Source: Acinetobacter shaoyimingii
Lineage (GTDB): Bacteria; Pseudomonadota; Gammaproteobacteria; Pseudomonadales; Moraxellaceae
Assembly: GCF_011578045.1 (NCBI RefSeq)
Contig: NZ_CP049801.1
Location: 248,001-312,000 of the forward strand
DNA: 64,000 bases
Direction of reading: 5' to 3'
Part shown: piece after piece, positions 8,076 through 16,513 of the stretch
Numbering within the stretch: the first letter of the stretch is position 1
Layout: every line of letters starts with the position of its first letter
The notes under the pieces: model-generated
Database searches by the model: none
What the model was told of the DNA's origin: nothing
Seen by the model: the letters and a program-made list of their open reading frames with translations, nothing else
Program-made: the position numbers and the translations under genes

Positions 8076-10075
8076 GAACTGGAAAAGTTTTAAGAAAATC
8101 AAAAGTTATTCCCTTCTTAACAAGCCTACAAATCGATAGACAAGTGAATTTTAATAATCTTGTTGCCAAAGCAAAATTATTAAAATTAGATGGTGTTGAG
8201 ATTATTCAATGGGAGGAAGAGGTTTGGGAAATAACAAGTGGACGTTTATTACAACAAAGTGGAAGAAACAACTTTTTAATTAAAATGAGCTTTATTTATC
8301 CCCCGAAATTAGGTGGGGAACGCATTGGAGGAGATTGGGAGCAATTAGCAAAAGCATTATTTTTGTTAAGACTACATTCCAAGCAACAGAACTTATCAAA
8401 TCAACGAGGTTTTATAGGAGTTGTAGGTTATATCGCTTATTTTGTTAATCAGCGTAAGGCCTCTATTTACAATCTTACGAGAGAGGATTTGGATCATGCT
8501 TGTGATGAAATTTCAAAAGATTATTCAGAAACATCAGCCTACAATTTTCACAAGTTAGTTGCGGAATTTGCAGGCCACCTTGATGCCAATGGTTTGTGTA
8601 AAAACTTACTTAATTACAAATATTCCAAACAAAAAAGACCAAAGTCAGTAAATGCTGTTGGTACTAAACGACTAGATGATCCAGCTACTTTAGTAACCAA
8701 TGAAAAAGTATTAGCTCCAGTGGTGTTTAAAGTGCTAGGACAGCTATATCAAAATGTACCAAAAGATCATAAATATCGTTTTTATATACTGTTATTAACT
8801 TTCTTTGCTTGTACGGGGCGGAGATTTTCAGAGCTTTCTTTATTGCCAAATCAAGAAATTCAATTTGATGAAGATGGTGTACCCTATTTAGAGTATTTCC
8901 CTAGAAAAGCATCTAAAGGTAATACTTTTACTCCGAAAAGAAAATTGTGGCTTCCTTCGAAAACTTTAGAGTTACTAAGTGGCGTTATTTCAGAAATTCA
9001 AACTCTTACTGAAAAATGCAGAGAAAGTGCTCTTGAGATGCATAAATCTCAAACTGTAGATCTTAGATTTTTAAAAAATTGCCCAGATAAACTTTATAAG
9101 TCGGACTTAATAGAATTGGATATTAATCCAAAAATTTTAGATTGTACGAGTAGGTTGACTAAAGAAAGTTTGGTATTCCCTGATCATGAAAAGTTAACTA
9201 CTGCGGGGCGCAAACCTACTTATCCAATATGCTATACAACTCGTGCAGGACTAAAAAAATATTGTGAATACAATTTTAATTCAAAGAGTCTTTCTCCATT
9301 CCATATTGATCAATTCGGTAAAGAGTATTTTTTGCACGATCTAATGTTTTTACGCTATTACACAATGTCTGGTGGCAAAAGTGAAGCTTACTGGTTAACA
9401 GTAGAGTGTTCTCATTCTATGCTTACGAATTTCTTAAGGTATATAGATGATTTAGTAGCTCAATATGTAGGTTTAGAAAATATTCCTGAATTCACTACCC
9501 ATGATTTTAGGCATACTCTAAATACTATATTGGATGAAGGTGGTTTATCTGATCTTATACAAACTGAATGGTTTGGTCGCTCAGATCCTCAAGATACAAA
9601 AGCTTATCAACATACTAGTCCTGAAAAGAAAGCTCTCATCATAAGAGAACAATTAAAAAATGGTGAAGCTGGAGGCAGGTTAGCTGAGCAGATTTTTAAT
9701 CTTCCAATCAATATCCAAGATGCTGTATTAGCGGCTAGGGTTCAAGCGGTACACGATGTTGGGACTGGATTATGTATTCATAATTTCTCACAATTGCCCT
9801 GTGAGCGCCATTTACAGTGTTCTGCTGACTGTAAGGATTATGTATGGGTTAAAGATGATAAGCGTCGTTTAGAGGAACAAAAGCGTATTCTTGCTATTAC
9901 TGTACATGCTCAAGAAGCAGTCCAGCAACAAAAGCAATCCAATCGGGTGAAGAAAAGTCTAGATTGGGAGTTGCACAACAATAAAAAAATTAATGTTTTG
10001 TCAAAGCAGCTAGAAGATAATGGTGTAATTGAATTTGACCCAAAAGCTTATTTAGAGGAACTTTCAAATGTCTAG
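8072..10075 (+). CDS. Tyrosine recombinase 3 of the island (large, TnpB/GmtZ-like)
   Basis: A 667-residue protein with a long N-terminal DNA-binding half. The catalytic part has Arg in FACTGRRFSELSLLP, a canonical His/Arg motif in TTHDFRHTLNTIL and a Tyr in DPQDTKAYQH. It thus has the most complete active site of the three. A cysteine cluster follows (GLCIHNF, LPCERHLQCSADCKDY), again resembling a zinc module, and the end is charged and probably coiled coil. It overlaps its upstream neighbour by four bases and its downstream neighbour by eight. Size and position match the large integrase of Tn554 or the GmtZ-type protein of Gamma-Mobile-Trio elements, from memory. Confidence 0.78.
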   Translation: MRTGKVLRKSKVIPFLTSLQIDRQVNFNNLVAKAKLLKLDGVEIIQWEEEVWEITSGRLLQQSGRNNFLIKMSFIYPPKLGGERIGGDWEQLAKALFLLRLHSKQQNLSNQRGFIGVVGYIAYFVNQRKASIYNLTREDLDHACDEISKDYSETSAYNFHKLVAEFAGHLDANGLCKNLLNYKYSKQKRPKSVNAVGTKRLDDPATLVTNEKVLAPVVFKVLGQLYQNVPKDHKYRFYILLLTFFACTGRRFSELSLLPNQEIQFDEDGVPYLEYFPRKASKGNTFTPKRKLWLPSKTLELLSGVISEIQTLTEKCRESALEMHKSQTVDLRFLKNCPDKLYKSDLIELDINPKILDCTSRLTKESLVFPDHEKLTTAGRKPTYPICYTTRAGLKKYCEYNFNSKSLSPFHIDQFGKEYFLHDLMFLRYYTMSGGKSEAYWLTVECSHSMLTNFLRYIDDLVAQYVGLENIPEFTTHDFRHTLNTILDEGGLSDLIQTEWFGRSDPQDTKAYQHTSPEKKALIIREQLKNGEAGGRLAEQIFNLPINIQDAVLAARVQAVHDVGTGLCIHNFSQLPCERHLQCSADCKDYVWVKDDKRRLEEQKRILAITVHAQEAVQQQKQSNRVKKSLDWELHNNKKINVLSKQLEDNGVIEFDPKAYLEELSNV

Positions 10076-10544
10076 TAAGTTTCAGCGTATGACAGAAGTT
10101 GATGAGCAAAGAATTATTCGTGAGTTAAACAAATGGGCGTTGGGTCATTTTGGATCTAAATTAACTTGGGCTATTTTAGAGGATAGATTCAAATTCTCTC
10201 GTCAGTCCATGCAAGCTAAGCCTCAAATAAAAGCAGCTTACGATGTAGCTAAACAATCTTTATCAAATGGCGGAGTTACTTCAAAAGAAGATTTGGGTAA
10301 AACTGTCGAGGAATTAAAAACAGAAATAGAATCGTTAAAGATACAACTCAATTCTTTCCAAGAAAAAGAAATTAAATGGAAAAAGAGATGGCAACAAATA
10401 GCCTATCATATTCGTCAAAAAGGTATTCAAGTGAGTGATGTTGATAAGCCTGTTCATCCTAAAACAGCCTTACCAAGTCACACAACTACCGAAAAGACTC
10501 TGAAAGAATTTGATAAAGAAATCCCCTTGTCGGGACGGATTTGA
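10068..10544 (+). CDS. Small TnpC/GmtX-like accessory protein
   Basis: A 158-residue protein. Residues 8-70 look like a small helical DNA-binding region (ELNKWALGHFGSKLTWAIL, then RFKFSRQSMQ). Residues 80-115 form a predicted coiled coil (TVEELKTEIESLKIQLNSF), and the tail is polar. It overlaps the end of the large recombinase gene, so it belongs to the same operon. In Tn554 the third protein, TnpC, is also small with a coiled coil and sets orientation and efficiency of transposition. That is the basis for the call; sequence identity was not tested. Confidence 0.6.
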   Translation: MSSKFQRMTEVDEQRIIRELNKWALGHFGSKLTWAILEDRFKFSRQSMQAKPQIKAAYDVAKQSLSNGGVTSKEDLGKTVEELKTEIESLKIQLNSFQEKEIKWKKRWQQIAYHIRQKGIQVSDVDKPVHPKTALPSHTTTEKTLKEFDKEIPLSGRI

Positions 10545-10551
10545 TCTTTAT

Positions 10552-11031
10552 CTAAGATGCGATAACGCTCTGAAGAGCAGAGCGATACGCTTTTAACTCA
10601 AGAAGTTGGGATGAGCATACCGTTTTCGCATCATATATCTTGTTTGAGATATTCGGAAAACTTAGTTCTAGTTTTCTATATTTTTCAACTTGTTTTTCTA
10701 AAAAAATAATTTCAGAACTGACTTTTGCTTCCTCTAACTTGATTTTAGAAACATCAGATTCTTCTTTATTTAAGAATCTGATTTCATTGATTTTAGGTGT
10801 TTCTTTAAAAAGAGAAAATCTAGGATGGTGCTGGTTTAACTCTTTCTCTAAAAAACCTAATTCAACAAGTTTGCGTAATATCCGGTACATACGTTGACGA
10901 TTAAAGCGATGACGTTCTTTTTTAGACAATTTCATTTGCTTCCAAAAATCATTAGCAGTCCAGTCATGAATTGAATTTGATTCGATGACAGGGAGAAGTA
11001 CCTCGAATAAAGGCATTTTAAGAAGTTGCAT
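10552..11031 (-). CDS. Putative winged-helix/coiled-coil protein, divergent from XRE regulator
   Basis: With the start at ATG 11031 the protein has 159 residues (MQLLKMPLFEVLLPVIES...). Residues 15-75 look like a winged helix (DFWKQMKLSKKERHRFNRQ, then LRKLVELGFLEKEL), and about 90-150 are a charged coiled coil with KLEEAKVSSEIIFLEKQVEK. A longer reading from 11130 would run through the divergent promoter and overlap the next gene, so I reject it. It converges on the recombinase operon, with 7 bases between stop codons. A role as regulator or DNA-binding accessory of the island is plausible. I do not recognise the family. Confidence 0.6.
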   Translation of the reverse strand: MQLLKMPLFEVLLPVIESNSIHDWTANDFWKQMKLSKKERHRFNRQRMYRILRKLVELGFLEKELNQHHPRFSLFKETPKINEIRFLNKEESDVSKIKLEEAKVSSEIIFLEKQVEKYRKLELSFPNISNKIYDAKTVCSSQLLELKAYRSALQSVIAS

Positions 11032-11061
11032 GGTTAAATACGCTTCAAATTTACAATAAAA

Positions 11062-11092
11062 GAGGATTATAAGCCGTGGATATATAGTCCTC
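11062..11092. promoter_or_regulatory. Imperfect palindromic operator between divergent genes
   Basis: GAGGATTATA (11062-11071) pairs with TATAGTCCTC (11083-11092), nine of ten bases, with an 11-base centre. It lies between the start codons of the leftward winged-helix gene (11031) and the rightward XRE gene (11134). That is where a small XRE repressor would be expected to bind and control both promoters. Confidence 0.45.
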
Positions 11093-11133
11093 AAATAGTG
11101 ATAGTTCTGTTTTTTGAGCAGTTGATTCAAAAT

Positions 11134-11340
11134 ATGTCAGAACTTACAGTTTCTTTTGGTTTGAAGGTTCGCGAACAAAGAAAACTAAAAAATCTATCTC
11201 AAGAAAGGCTTGCTTTGCTCTGTAATATAGATCGTAGTTATATGGGACGTATAGAGCGTGGTGAAGTAAATATTACTTTAGAGAAACTTTATGAATTGGC
11301 AAAAGTTTTAGAAACTTCACCTAAAAATTTACTTCCATAA
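11134..11340 (+). CDS. Small XRE-family helix-turn-helix regulator
   Basis: A 68-residue protein that is almost only an HTH domain: VREQRKLKNLSQERLALLCN, then DRSYMGRIERGEVNIT and LEKLYELAKVLE. The size and build resemble controller proteins of restriction-modification systems and other defence loci, which bind short palindromes and tune expression of the unit after acquisition. I use ATG 11134 rather than an earlier in-frame start because the latter would lie in the operator region. It is 67 bases upstream of the GAPS6-like pair and probably regulates it, its own promoter or the island genes on the left. Confidence 0.85.
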   Translation: MSELTVSFGLKVREQRKLKNLSQERLALLCNIDRSYMGRIERGEVNITLEKLYELAKVLETSPKNLLP

Positions 11341-11407
11341 ACCATTGAAAAAATGATAAAAATCACAATATAAAATAGCTTATAAATTTATAATTGAGGG
11401 AAATCTA

Positions 11408-11752
11408 ATGGAGCCATTTTCAATTACTGCAACTGTTTTATCAGGAGTGGTGTATGACATTATTAAAACATCTGCAAAACTGACATTAGATAACTTTAAG
11501 ACAAAAGTTAAAGGATGGTTAATTGATGATGTTACTGCACAGAAAGTAGTAGATGAAATTAATCAAATCTCTGATCTTGAAGATTATAGTGAGAAAGGTC
11601 TCACCAAAAAGCTTGAACAGAATGAAAAATTAATAGAGATGCTAAAGACAATTAAACTTGATCAATCGGTGAGACAGGTCACACAGATCCATTCAGGATC
11701 AGGTGATAATGTAGCGGGCGATAAAAATGTGACATATAAATCAGATCTTTAA
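11408..11752 (+). CDS. GapS6a-like small protein of a predicted anti-phage pair
   Basis: A 114-residue protein with a good ribosome site (GAGGG) before ATG 11408. The N-terminal half is helical (ITATVLSGVVYDIIKTSAKL). The C-terminus carries SGSGDNVAGDKNV, a motif found at the edges of many bacterial conflict-system proteins. The next gene begins with the same motif. The pairing, the sizes and the placement in a recombinase-trio island agree with what I remember of the GAPS6 anti-phage system from Gamma-Mobile-Trio islands. The motif sharing is seen directly; the system name is recalled and untested. It probably acts as a partner or regulator of the large protein. Confidence 0.6.
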   Translation: MEPFSITATVLSGVVYDIIKTSAKLTLDNFKTKVKGWLIDDVTAQKVVDEINQISDLEDYSEKGLTKKLEQNEKLIEMLKTIKLDQSVRQVTQIHSGSGDNVAGDKNVTYKSDL

Positions 11753-11767
11753 ACTTTGGAAAGCACT

Positions 11768-14700
11768 ATGACAGAATCGGTCAAGCAGGAACATTTTGGA
11801 ACGGGTGATAATGTAGCTGGTGATAAGATTGTCCAATCAATACAGGCAATTGATTTTGTCAAAGTTGCTTATAATTTATATTATTTGATTAATATTGGAT
11901 CATTTGATAAGGCAAAAAGCCAGCTAGAATCAAATATTCATATACCTTCGAAATCGGCACAAGTTGTTGAGCTTTTGGACGTATTTACTATATACCTAAA
12001 TTCCAAAAGAAGTCTAAAAGTTGACGGTGATTTAAATACTATAAAAAGAGCAATACGTTTAGGTTCGCCAGAATTCTTAGATCTTTATAAATCGATTTTG
12101 GTAGAAATGACTTATTTAACTTCTGAGAGTGAAGCATTAGAGGTATATAATAATTTTTCAGAAGATCGATCTGATTATTTAGAGAACATTAAGCTTCGTT
12201 ATTTCGCTGATGAAAATGAGTTAAACGAAACCTTTTCTAAAAAAATACTGGTTTTAGATGAACTAGGGTTATTATTTTTGGCTAGAGGATTAGCTAGAGT
12301 AGAAAAGAGAGAAGAGGCTCTAGTCGTATTAGAAAAAATTAAAGATGATGATAAAAATTTAAAAATTCTTAAGTTGGTAATTTCATATGACAAGCTATTG
12401 AATAAGCTGGATAGACCATTAGAGTATTTAGAAGAAAACATTGTTGAAGAATTTTTTTTAATAGCTTCTTCGTTTCTTGAATTAATTAAGGATGAGAGTG
12501 AGATTAGTCAGAATGCTCTGAGACTATTGATTAACCTTGTTATTAAATCAAATTTTTCAATCTGTAATATTTTGGATGTGGCTGTAAAATTCATTAATGT
12601 TATTAGACCAATAAGTAGTGAAGTTGCTGATGCTCTAGAAAACTACTCAGAAAAAAATGTAGAAATTAATCAGGATATATTGAGTAAAATAAATGATTTA
12701 AAACCCTTAAATTTGGAAGAAGCTACTCTTTGTCTAAATGCACTAACTTTAAATAAAATTAATTTTAGGGTCTTAATAAAATGGATTTCTCAATGTGGGG
12801 AAGTTGAAGATGAGAATAAATTTGATAAAGATTTATTAACTTTAGTTTTAAAATCTTTTGTTTTTAAAGATAAAAAAAATGTTAATGAGTTTGAAGAAGA
12901 ATTTTCTAAGTTTTTAGATTATAAAGAAAGGAAATTTAGAAGCATACACCCATTCTATATAATTACCCTTTGTGATAATTTATTCGTATTTAAAAAACAG
13001 CAATTTTTGAATACGAATAAATTATTGGAAAAAATTATTTCCAAGAAACCTTCTCAATCAAGGATTTATTTATATTATCTTTATTCTTTAATGAATTTAG
13101 AAAAATATGACACTTTAAATTCTCATATAGAAAATATTGATTCTGATGGTATTAATCCTGACTTCTTAATATTGAGAGCGAGATATTATGATGTTGTAGG
13201 GGATTATGTAAATTCAAAAAAAGATTATATTAGAATTATTGATTATTATAAGGATAGTTTGAATATTTGGTTGGATTATTTACTTTTAAGCTTGAAACAT
13301 GAAAGTGTTGATCAAACAAGAAAAATACTAGATGATATTCCTGAAAAGATTTTAACACCAAGAGCTAAAAATATTTTTAGATTTATCTATTTGGTTTACA
13401 CAGAAATTGATTCTGTTTATGCAGAAAAGTTAATAACGAAATTGTTTTTGATGGAGCCTAATTTTGTTGCTCCTTATTTGTGTAATATGCATTTTTCCCT
13501 AATTGCTAATAAAAAAGAGCTTGTAAGTGATTTAGTATATGAAAATATTCATGCGGGTATAATTTATGAAGATGAAGGTGAACGAAAGCAAAAACTGATT
13601 GTTTCCGATGACTTTTTTGATTGCTCACATTTTGTTAATGCCAATTGTAATTTAGGTATTTCTTTGCTTGAAATGGATATTGATGAGGAACGTATTGTAA
13701 ATTATCAAAAGATAAAATTAATTGAGAAACAACCAATTTATTTAACTATTTTCCAGATAGCATTACAAATAACGAATGATAATAGACATAATTCTTCAGA
13801 TTTTACTTTTTATCCATTTAAGGTTAGGGATAGTTTTGTCGTAGAGGATATGAAAGAAATTTTAAAACGCTTTTCTGTAGATGATACTACAGAAGAGTTG
13901 ATTTCTAATCCTGATCTATCAATGTATATAAAAGGTAGCTTATTTAAAAACAATGATGAGTTTGAGACTGTTTTAAAAATATTGCAGAATAAGAAAGCAA
14001 ATTTCTGTTTATCTAATCCTATTGGTAATACGGTAGCTTGTGATGCACTTGTATTAGATGCCTATTCGTTCACTTATTTATGTTTCAATGATAACCATAA
14101 GGCACTAATCAAAGCAGGAATTAAAGTTTTTCTTACCAAGGAAACTTTTGATGTTATTTCTTCATGGATAAATAAGGTTACTGATGAGCAATTTTTATCT
14201 ATAGCTTTTTCAGAAGGATCCTTAATAAAAACAGATGCGAATACTATTTCAACTAGTTACGCATCTTTTATTGATCAACTAAACGATCTACTTAGTCATT
14301 CTAGAGTAATTTCTCCAAATATTATTGATTTACCTGATTTTGCCAATGAAATAAGAGATATTTTGAGTCCTTCAGTTTTATCTACTTTAAGACTTTCAAT
14401 TGCAAATGATATTCCTTGGTTATGCTTGGATTCAGCACTGAGGACAATATTTGTTAAGCAGGATGATGTTAAGGTTGTAAAATTACATGATTTCTTGAGC
14501 TTTATTGGAAATTATATGGACTTTGAGAGTCGTAAAATATCCATGATTCAATGGTCGAACTTTGGGCTTTTTACTGTTTATGGCTATCAAGACTTAATAC
14601 AACTAGCAAAATCAACAGATTCAAATGATTGGATATTATTAACGAAGTTATTGAATGAAACCCCTTTGGGCTTTAATAATTACGAGCAAGCTTTGTTTGT

Positions 14701-14998
14701 GTTATCGGCTATTCTAAAACTAACACTTTGCAAATATTTGAAAAAAAATAACTTGATAGAAATAACGTCATTAGAAAACCTAATTTTTGCCTGTATCAAT
14801 AAATGTATGCAAAGCATTTCAGGGACATCTAGAGAAGATCGTCTAGCGACAGTGATTATTGAAGTGATTGATTCGATAAGATTTTCAGAATATTTATTCA
14901 AAATATTCTGTAATTTTCTTGGTCAGTATGCTGTAGGGAACTTTTTAAATATAGCTTATATTAATGAAAGAATTGAGATTTTAATGAATGATGTATGA
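11768..14998 (+). CDS. GapS6b-like large effector: helical repeats plus PIN-like RNase domain
   Basis: About 1076 residues, starting at ATG 11768 with GGAAAG upstream, 15 bases after the previous stop. Residues 10-20 carry GTGDNVAGDK, mirrored in the C-terminus of the upstream protein. Residues about 40-740 are long alpha-helical TPR-like repeats. Near residues 755-900 the sequence turns PIN-like: CDALVLDAYSFTYL (first acid), VFLTKETFDVISSWI (Glu) and WLCLDSALRTIF (late Asp). PIN domains are metal-dependent RNases. The likely model is a sensor scaffold that unleashes RNA cleavage on infection. The gene is extremely A+T-rich compared with the flanking chromosome. The PIN assignment is by pattern only. 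Confidence 0.62.
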   Translation: MTESVKQEHFGTGDNVAGDKIVQSIQAIDFVKVAYNLYYLINIGSFDKAKSQLESNIHIPSKSAQVVELLDVFTIYLNSKRSLKVDGDLNTIKRAIRLGSPEFLDLYKSILVEMTYLTSESEALEVYNNFSEDRSDYLENIKLRYFADENELNETFSKKILVLDELGLLFLARGLARVEKREEALVVLEKIKDDDKNLKILKLVISYDKLLNKLDRPLEYLEENIVEEFFLIASSFLELIKDESEISQNALRLLINLVIKSNFSICNILDVAVKFINVIRPISSEVADALENYSEKNVEINQDILSKINDLKPLNLEEATLCLNALTLNKINFRVLIKWISQCGEVEDENKFDKDLLTLVLKSFVFKDKKNVNEFEEEFSKFLDYKERKFRSIHPFYIITLCDNLFVFKKQQFLNTNKLLEKIISKKPSQSRIYLYYLYSLMNLEKYDTLNSHIENIDSDGINPDFLILRARYYDVVGDYVNSKKDYIRIIDYYKDSLNIWLDYLLLSLKHESVDQTRKILDDIPEKILTPRAKNIFRFIYLVYTEIDSVYAEKLITKLFLMEPNFVAPYLCNMHFSLIANKKELVSDLVYENIHAGIIYEDEGERKQKLIVSDDFFDCSHFVNANCNLGISLLEMDIDEERIVNYQKIKLIEKQPIYLTIFQIALQITNDNRHNSSDFTFYPFKVRDSFVVEDMKEILKRFSVDDTTEELISNPDLSMYIKGSLFKNNDEFETVLKILQNKKANFCLSNPIGNTVACDALVLDAYSFTYLCFNDNHKALIKAGIKVFLTKETFDVISSWINKVTDEQFLSIAFSEGSLIKTDANTISTSYASFIDQLNDLLSHSRVISPNIIDLPDFANEIRDILSPSVLSTLRLSIANDIPWLCLDSALRTIFVKQDDVKVVKLHDFLSFIGNYMDFESRKISMIQWSNFGLFTVYGYQDLIQLAKSTDSNDWILLTKLLNETPLGFNNYEQALFVLSAILKLTLCKYLKKNNLIEITSLENLIFACINKCMQSISGTSREDRLATVIIEVIDSIRFSEYLFKIFCNFLGQYAVGNFLNIAYINERIEILMNDV

Positions 14999-15177
14999 AA
15001 GTGAGTTGATCCAACTGGTAATCAATTACTTCTACAAAGCCGATGGCTGTTCACTTCGTTAAATAGAGAGTGTTTTTTAGATTGGAAATATCTTAAATTA
15101 TCTTAACTCTATCACTTGTTTATAGTTACTTTTCACTTATATTTAACTTATTGATTAAATTAGATTCGGTTGTCACA

Positions 15178-15894
15178 ATGAGTGAACAATTACAGCAAAA
15201 ACCTAAAGCTCCTCGTAAAAAGTTCAAACTGACAAAGCAATTAATCAGAATTGCTTTGGATAATGGTCATACTCAAATCAGCATACAAAAGATGTGTAGA
15301 TTGAGTAGCCAATCACAAGTAAGTGACTGGAAGAATGGGGTAAAATTAGCTTATGAAGATCAAATAAAGCCTCTTCTAGATTTATATGGTCATAAACTTA
15401 GGAAAGTTACCTCACAACTCTATCAGGTGCATAAGTCTGAAGAAGAAATTCAGTTGGAAGAAGAAAATGGTACTGAAGAGTCTTTTCCAATAAAGTTTAT
15501 TTTGGTTGAAGGTAAAGTGATTTTACGTGAAAAATTTATAAATCCCCAACGAGACTATCAAGGACGTATAAAACGAAAAGATGCACAAGCTATCTTATCT
15601 ATTCATGATCAAGGTGATAACAAATTTAGATGTGTAATTCAGAAATTAATCACATTTAAGCCTAATAACAATCATCCAGCCCATCATGAGGTGAGTGCAA
15701 ATTTTTTAGCTGAGATTACAGAGCCTTTAGATATTAATGAGTTAATTCAATTTGTACGTAACTATCGTGAAGAGTCTTTAGTAAATGAAGAATACTTGAT
15801 TAATTATTTTACTATCGATTACCTATTATTAAATTCGTTAGTCATGAATGGTTATCAAGTAAAAGAAGTTGAAGTGCTTCCTGCAACTTGGTAA
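15178..15894 (+). CDS. Island protein of unknown function with N-terminal HTH-like region
   Basis: A 238-residue protein from ATG 15178 (MSEQLQQKPKAPRKKFKL). Residues 14-70 look like a helix-turn-helix or phage-repressor-type domain (LIRIALDNGHTQISIQKMC, then SQSQVSDWKNG). The remainder is mixed alpha/beta with no motif I recognise. It stands alone: 179 bases after the GapS6b-like gene and directly before a structured RNA element. It may regulate, or be regulated by, that RNA. A DNA-binding role is a guess from the N-terminus. Confidence 0.6.
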   Translation: MSEQLQQKPKAPRKKFKLTKQLIRIALDNGHTQISIQKMCRLSSQSQVSDWKNGVKLAYEDQIKPLLDLYGHKLRKVTSQLYQVHKSEEEIQLEEENGTEESFPIKFILVEGKVILREKFINPQRDYQGRIKRKDAQAILSIHDQGDNKFRCVIQKLITFKPNNNHPAHHEVSANFLAEITEPLDINELIQFVRNYREESLVNEEYLINYFTIDYLLLNSLVMNGYQVKEVEVLPATW

Positions 15895-15902
15895 TTTAAA
15901 GT

Positions 15903-16144
15903 AAACCTCAAGGTCGTAGGCACCTAAAGCCTCACAATGAGTCGTAATCGACTTACTTGATTTTACCGCCTGAGCCTTACAGATCAGCCAATTCGCTCCT
16001 GTAACGCGAGGGTAAAATCCATTCTGGCATAGATTTAGATTCTGGAAACAGAATAGGAAACGAAAGTCCCGAAAACTAAGTCTATGAATTAAGGGTTAGG
16101 GGTGGGTAAGAAAGGGCAGTCAACGAAAGTTTTGCTGCCCTTTC
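15903..16144 (+). ncRNA. Putative structured RNA with terminator hairpin
   Basis: No frame is open, but nested complementary segments are dense. AGTCG/CGACT has loop TAAT (15940-15953). GATTTTACC (15959-15967) pairs perfectly with GGTAAAATC (16011-16019), enclosing TTACAG/CTGTAA (15977-15982 with 15999-16004). CATAGATTTA (16028-16037) pairs with TAAGTCTATG (16077-16086) with one G-U, enclosing ATTCTG-GAAA-CAGAAT, a GNRA-capped hairpin. A ten-base-pair stem (16110-16119 with 16135-16144) ends the element. Local G+C is also higher than in the surrounding island. This suggests a folded transcript on the plus strand. The class is unknown: it is not RNase P, tmRNA or 6S as far as I can tell. Confidence 0.5.
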
Positions 16145-16157
16145 GTCTATTAATAAT

Positions 16158-16190
16158 TTAAAAAAAGAGAGTATTAACTCCCTTTTTTAA
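16158..16190. terminator. Bidirectional terminator at the end of the leftward small genes
   Basis: A-rich arm AAAAAAG-GAG and T-rich arm CTC-CTTTTTT form a hairpin with a five-to-six-base loop and one mismatch. It has an A/T tract on both sides, so it can end the leftward gene at 16232-16507 and back up the structured RNA on the other strand. Confidence 0.55.
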
Positions 16191-16231
16191 GCTTCTGAGT
16201 TTTATGTAACAGCTTATCCAAGAATGGATCA

Positions 16232-16507
16232 TCACAGTATTGCTTCATAATTTACGATTCCTAGTTCTCTTAGAATGCGCTTAACAGTATTTTTAAATTC
16301 AATATAACTTCTCTGTTTACTCGGAGTGGAAGGTATCGCTAACTTACGCTGTCCGAATATACAAAGTTGATCGTGTTTTTTACCGCTAATAATACGAAAG
16401 CTCTTATGTTTCACTAGTCGCTTTACGTATGCATTGATGTCCTTATCTTTTGAGTAATACATTGCTGTCCCTAAAACAAATAGGAGATCGAAATCTCCTA
16501 TTTGCAT
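16232..16507 (-). CDS. Small island protein of unknown function
   Basis: A 91-residue basic protein (MQIGDFDLLFVLGTAMYY...). It has many Lys and Arg in the second half (KRLVKHKSFRIISGKKHDQ, then TVKRILRELG), suggesting nucleic-acid binding. I know no matching family. It starts six bases after the stop of the 40-codon gene upstream, so both form a small leftward operon near the right end of the island. Confidence 0.5.
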   Translation of the reverse strand: MQIGDFDLLFVLGTAMYYSKDKDINAYVKRLVKHKSFRIISGKKHDQLCIFGQRKLAIPSTPSKQRSYIEFKNTVKRILRELGIVNYEAIL

Positions 16508-16513
16508 AATACT

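Noticed and set aside
11032..11130. A 33-residue extension of the leftward winged-helix gene
   Set aside because: It would cover the divergent operator and the start of the XRE gene; ATG 11031 gives a better start.
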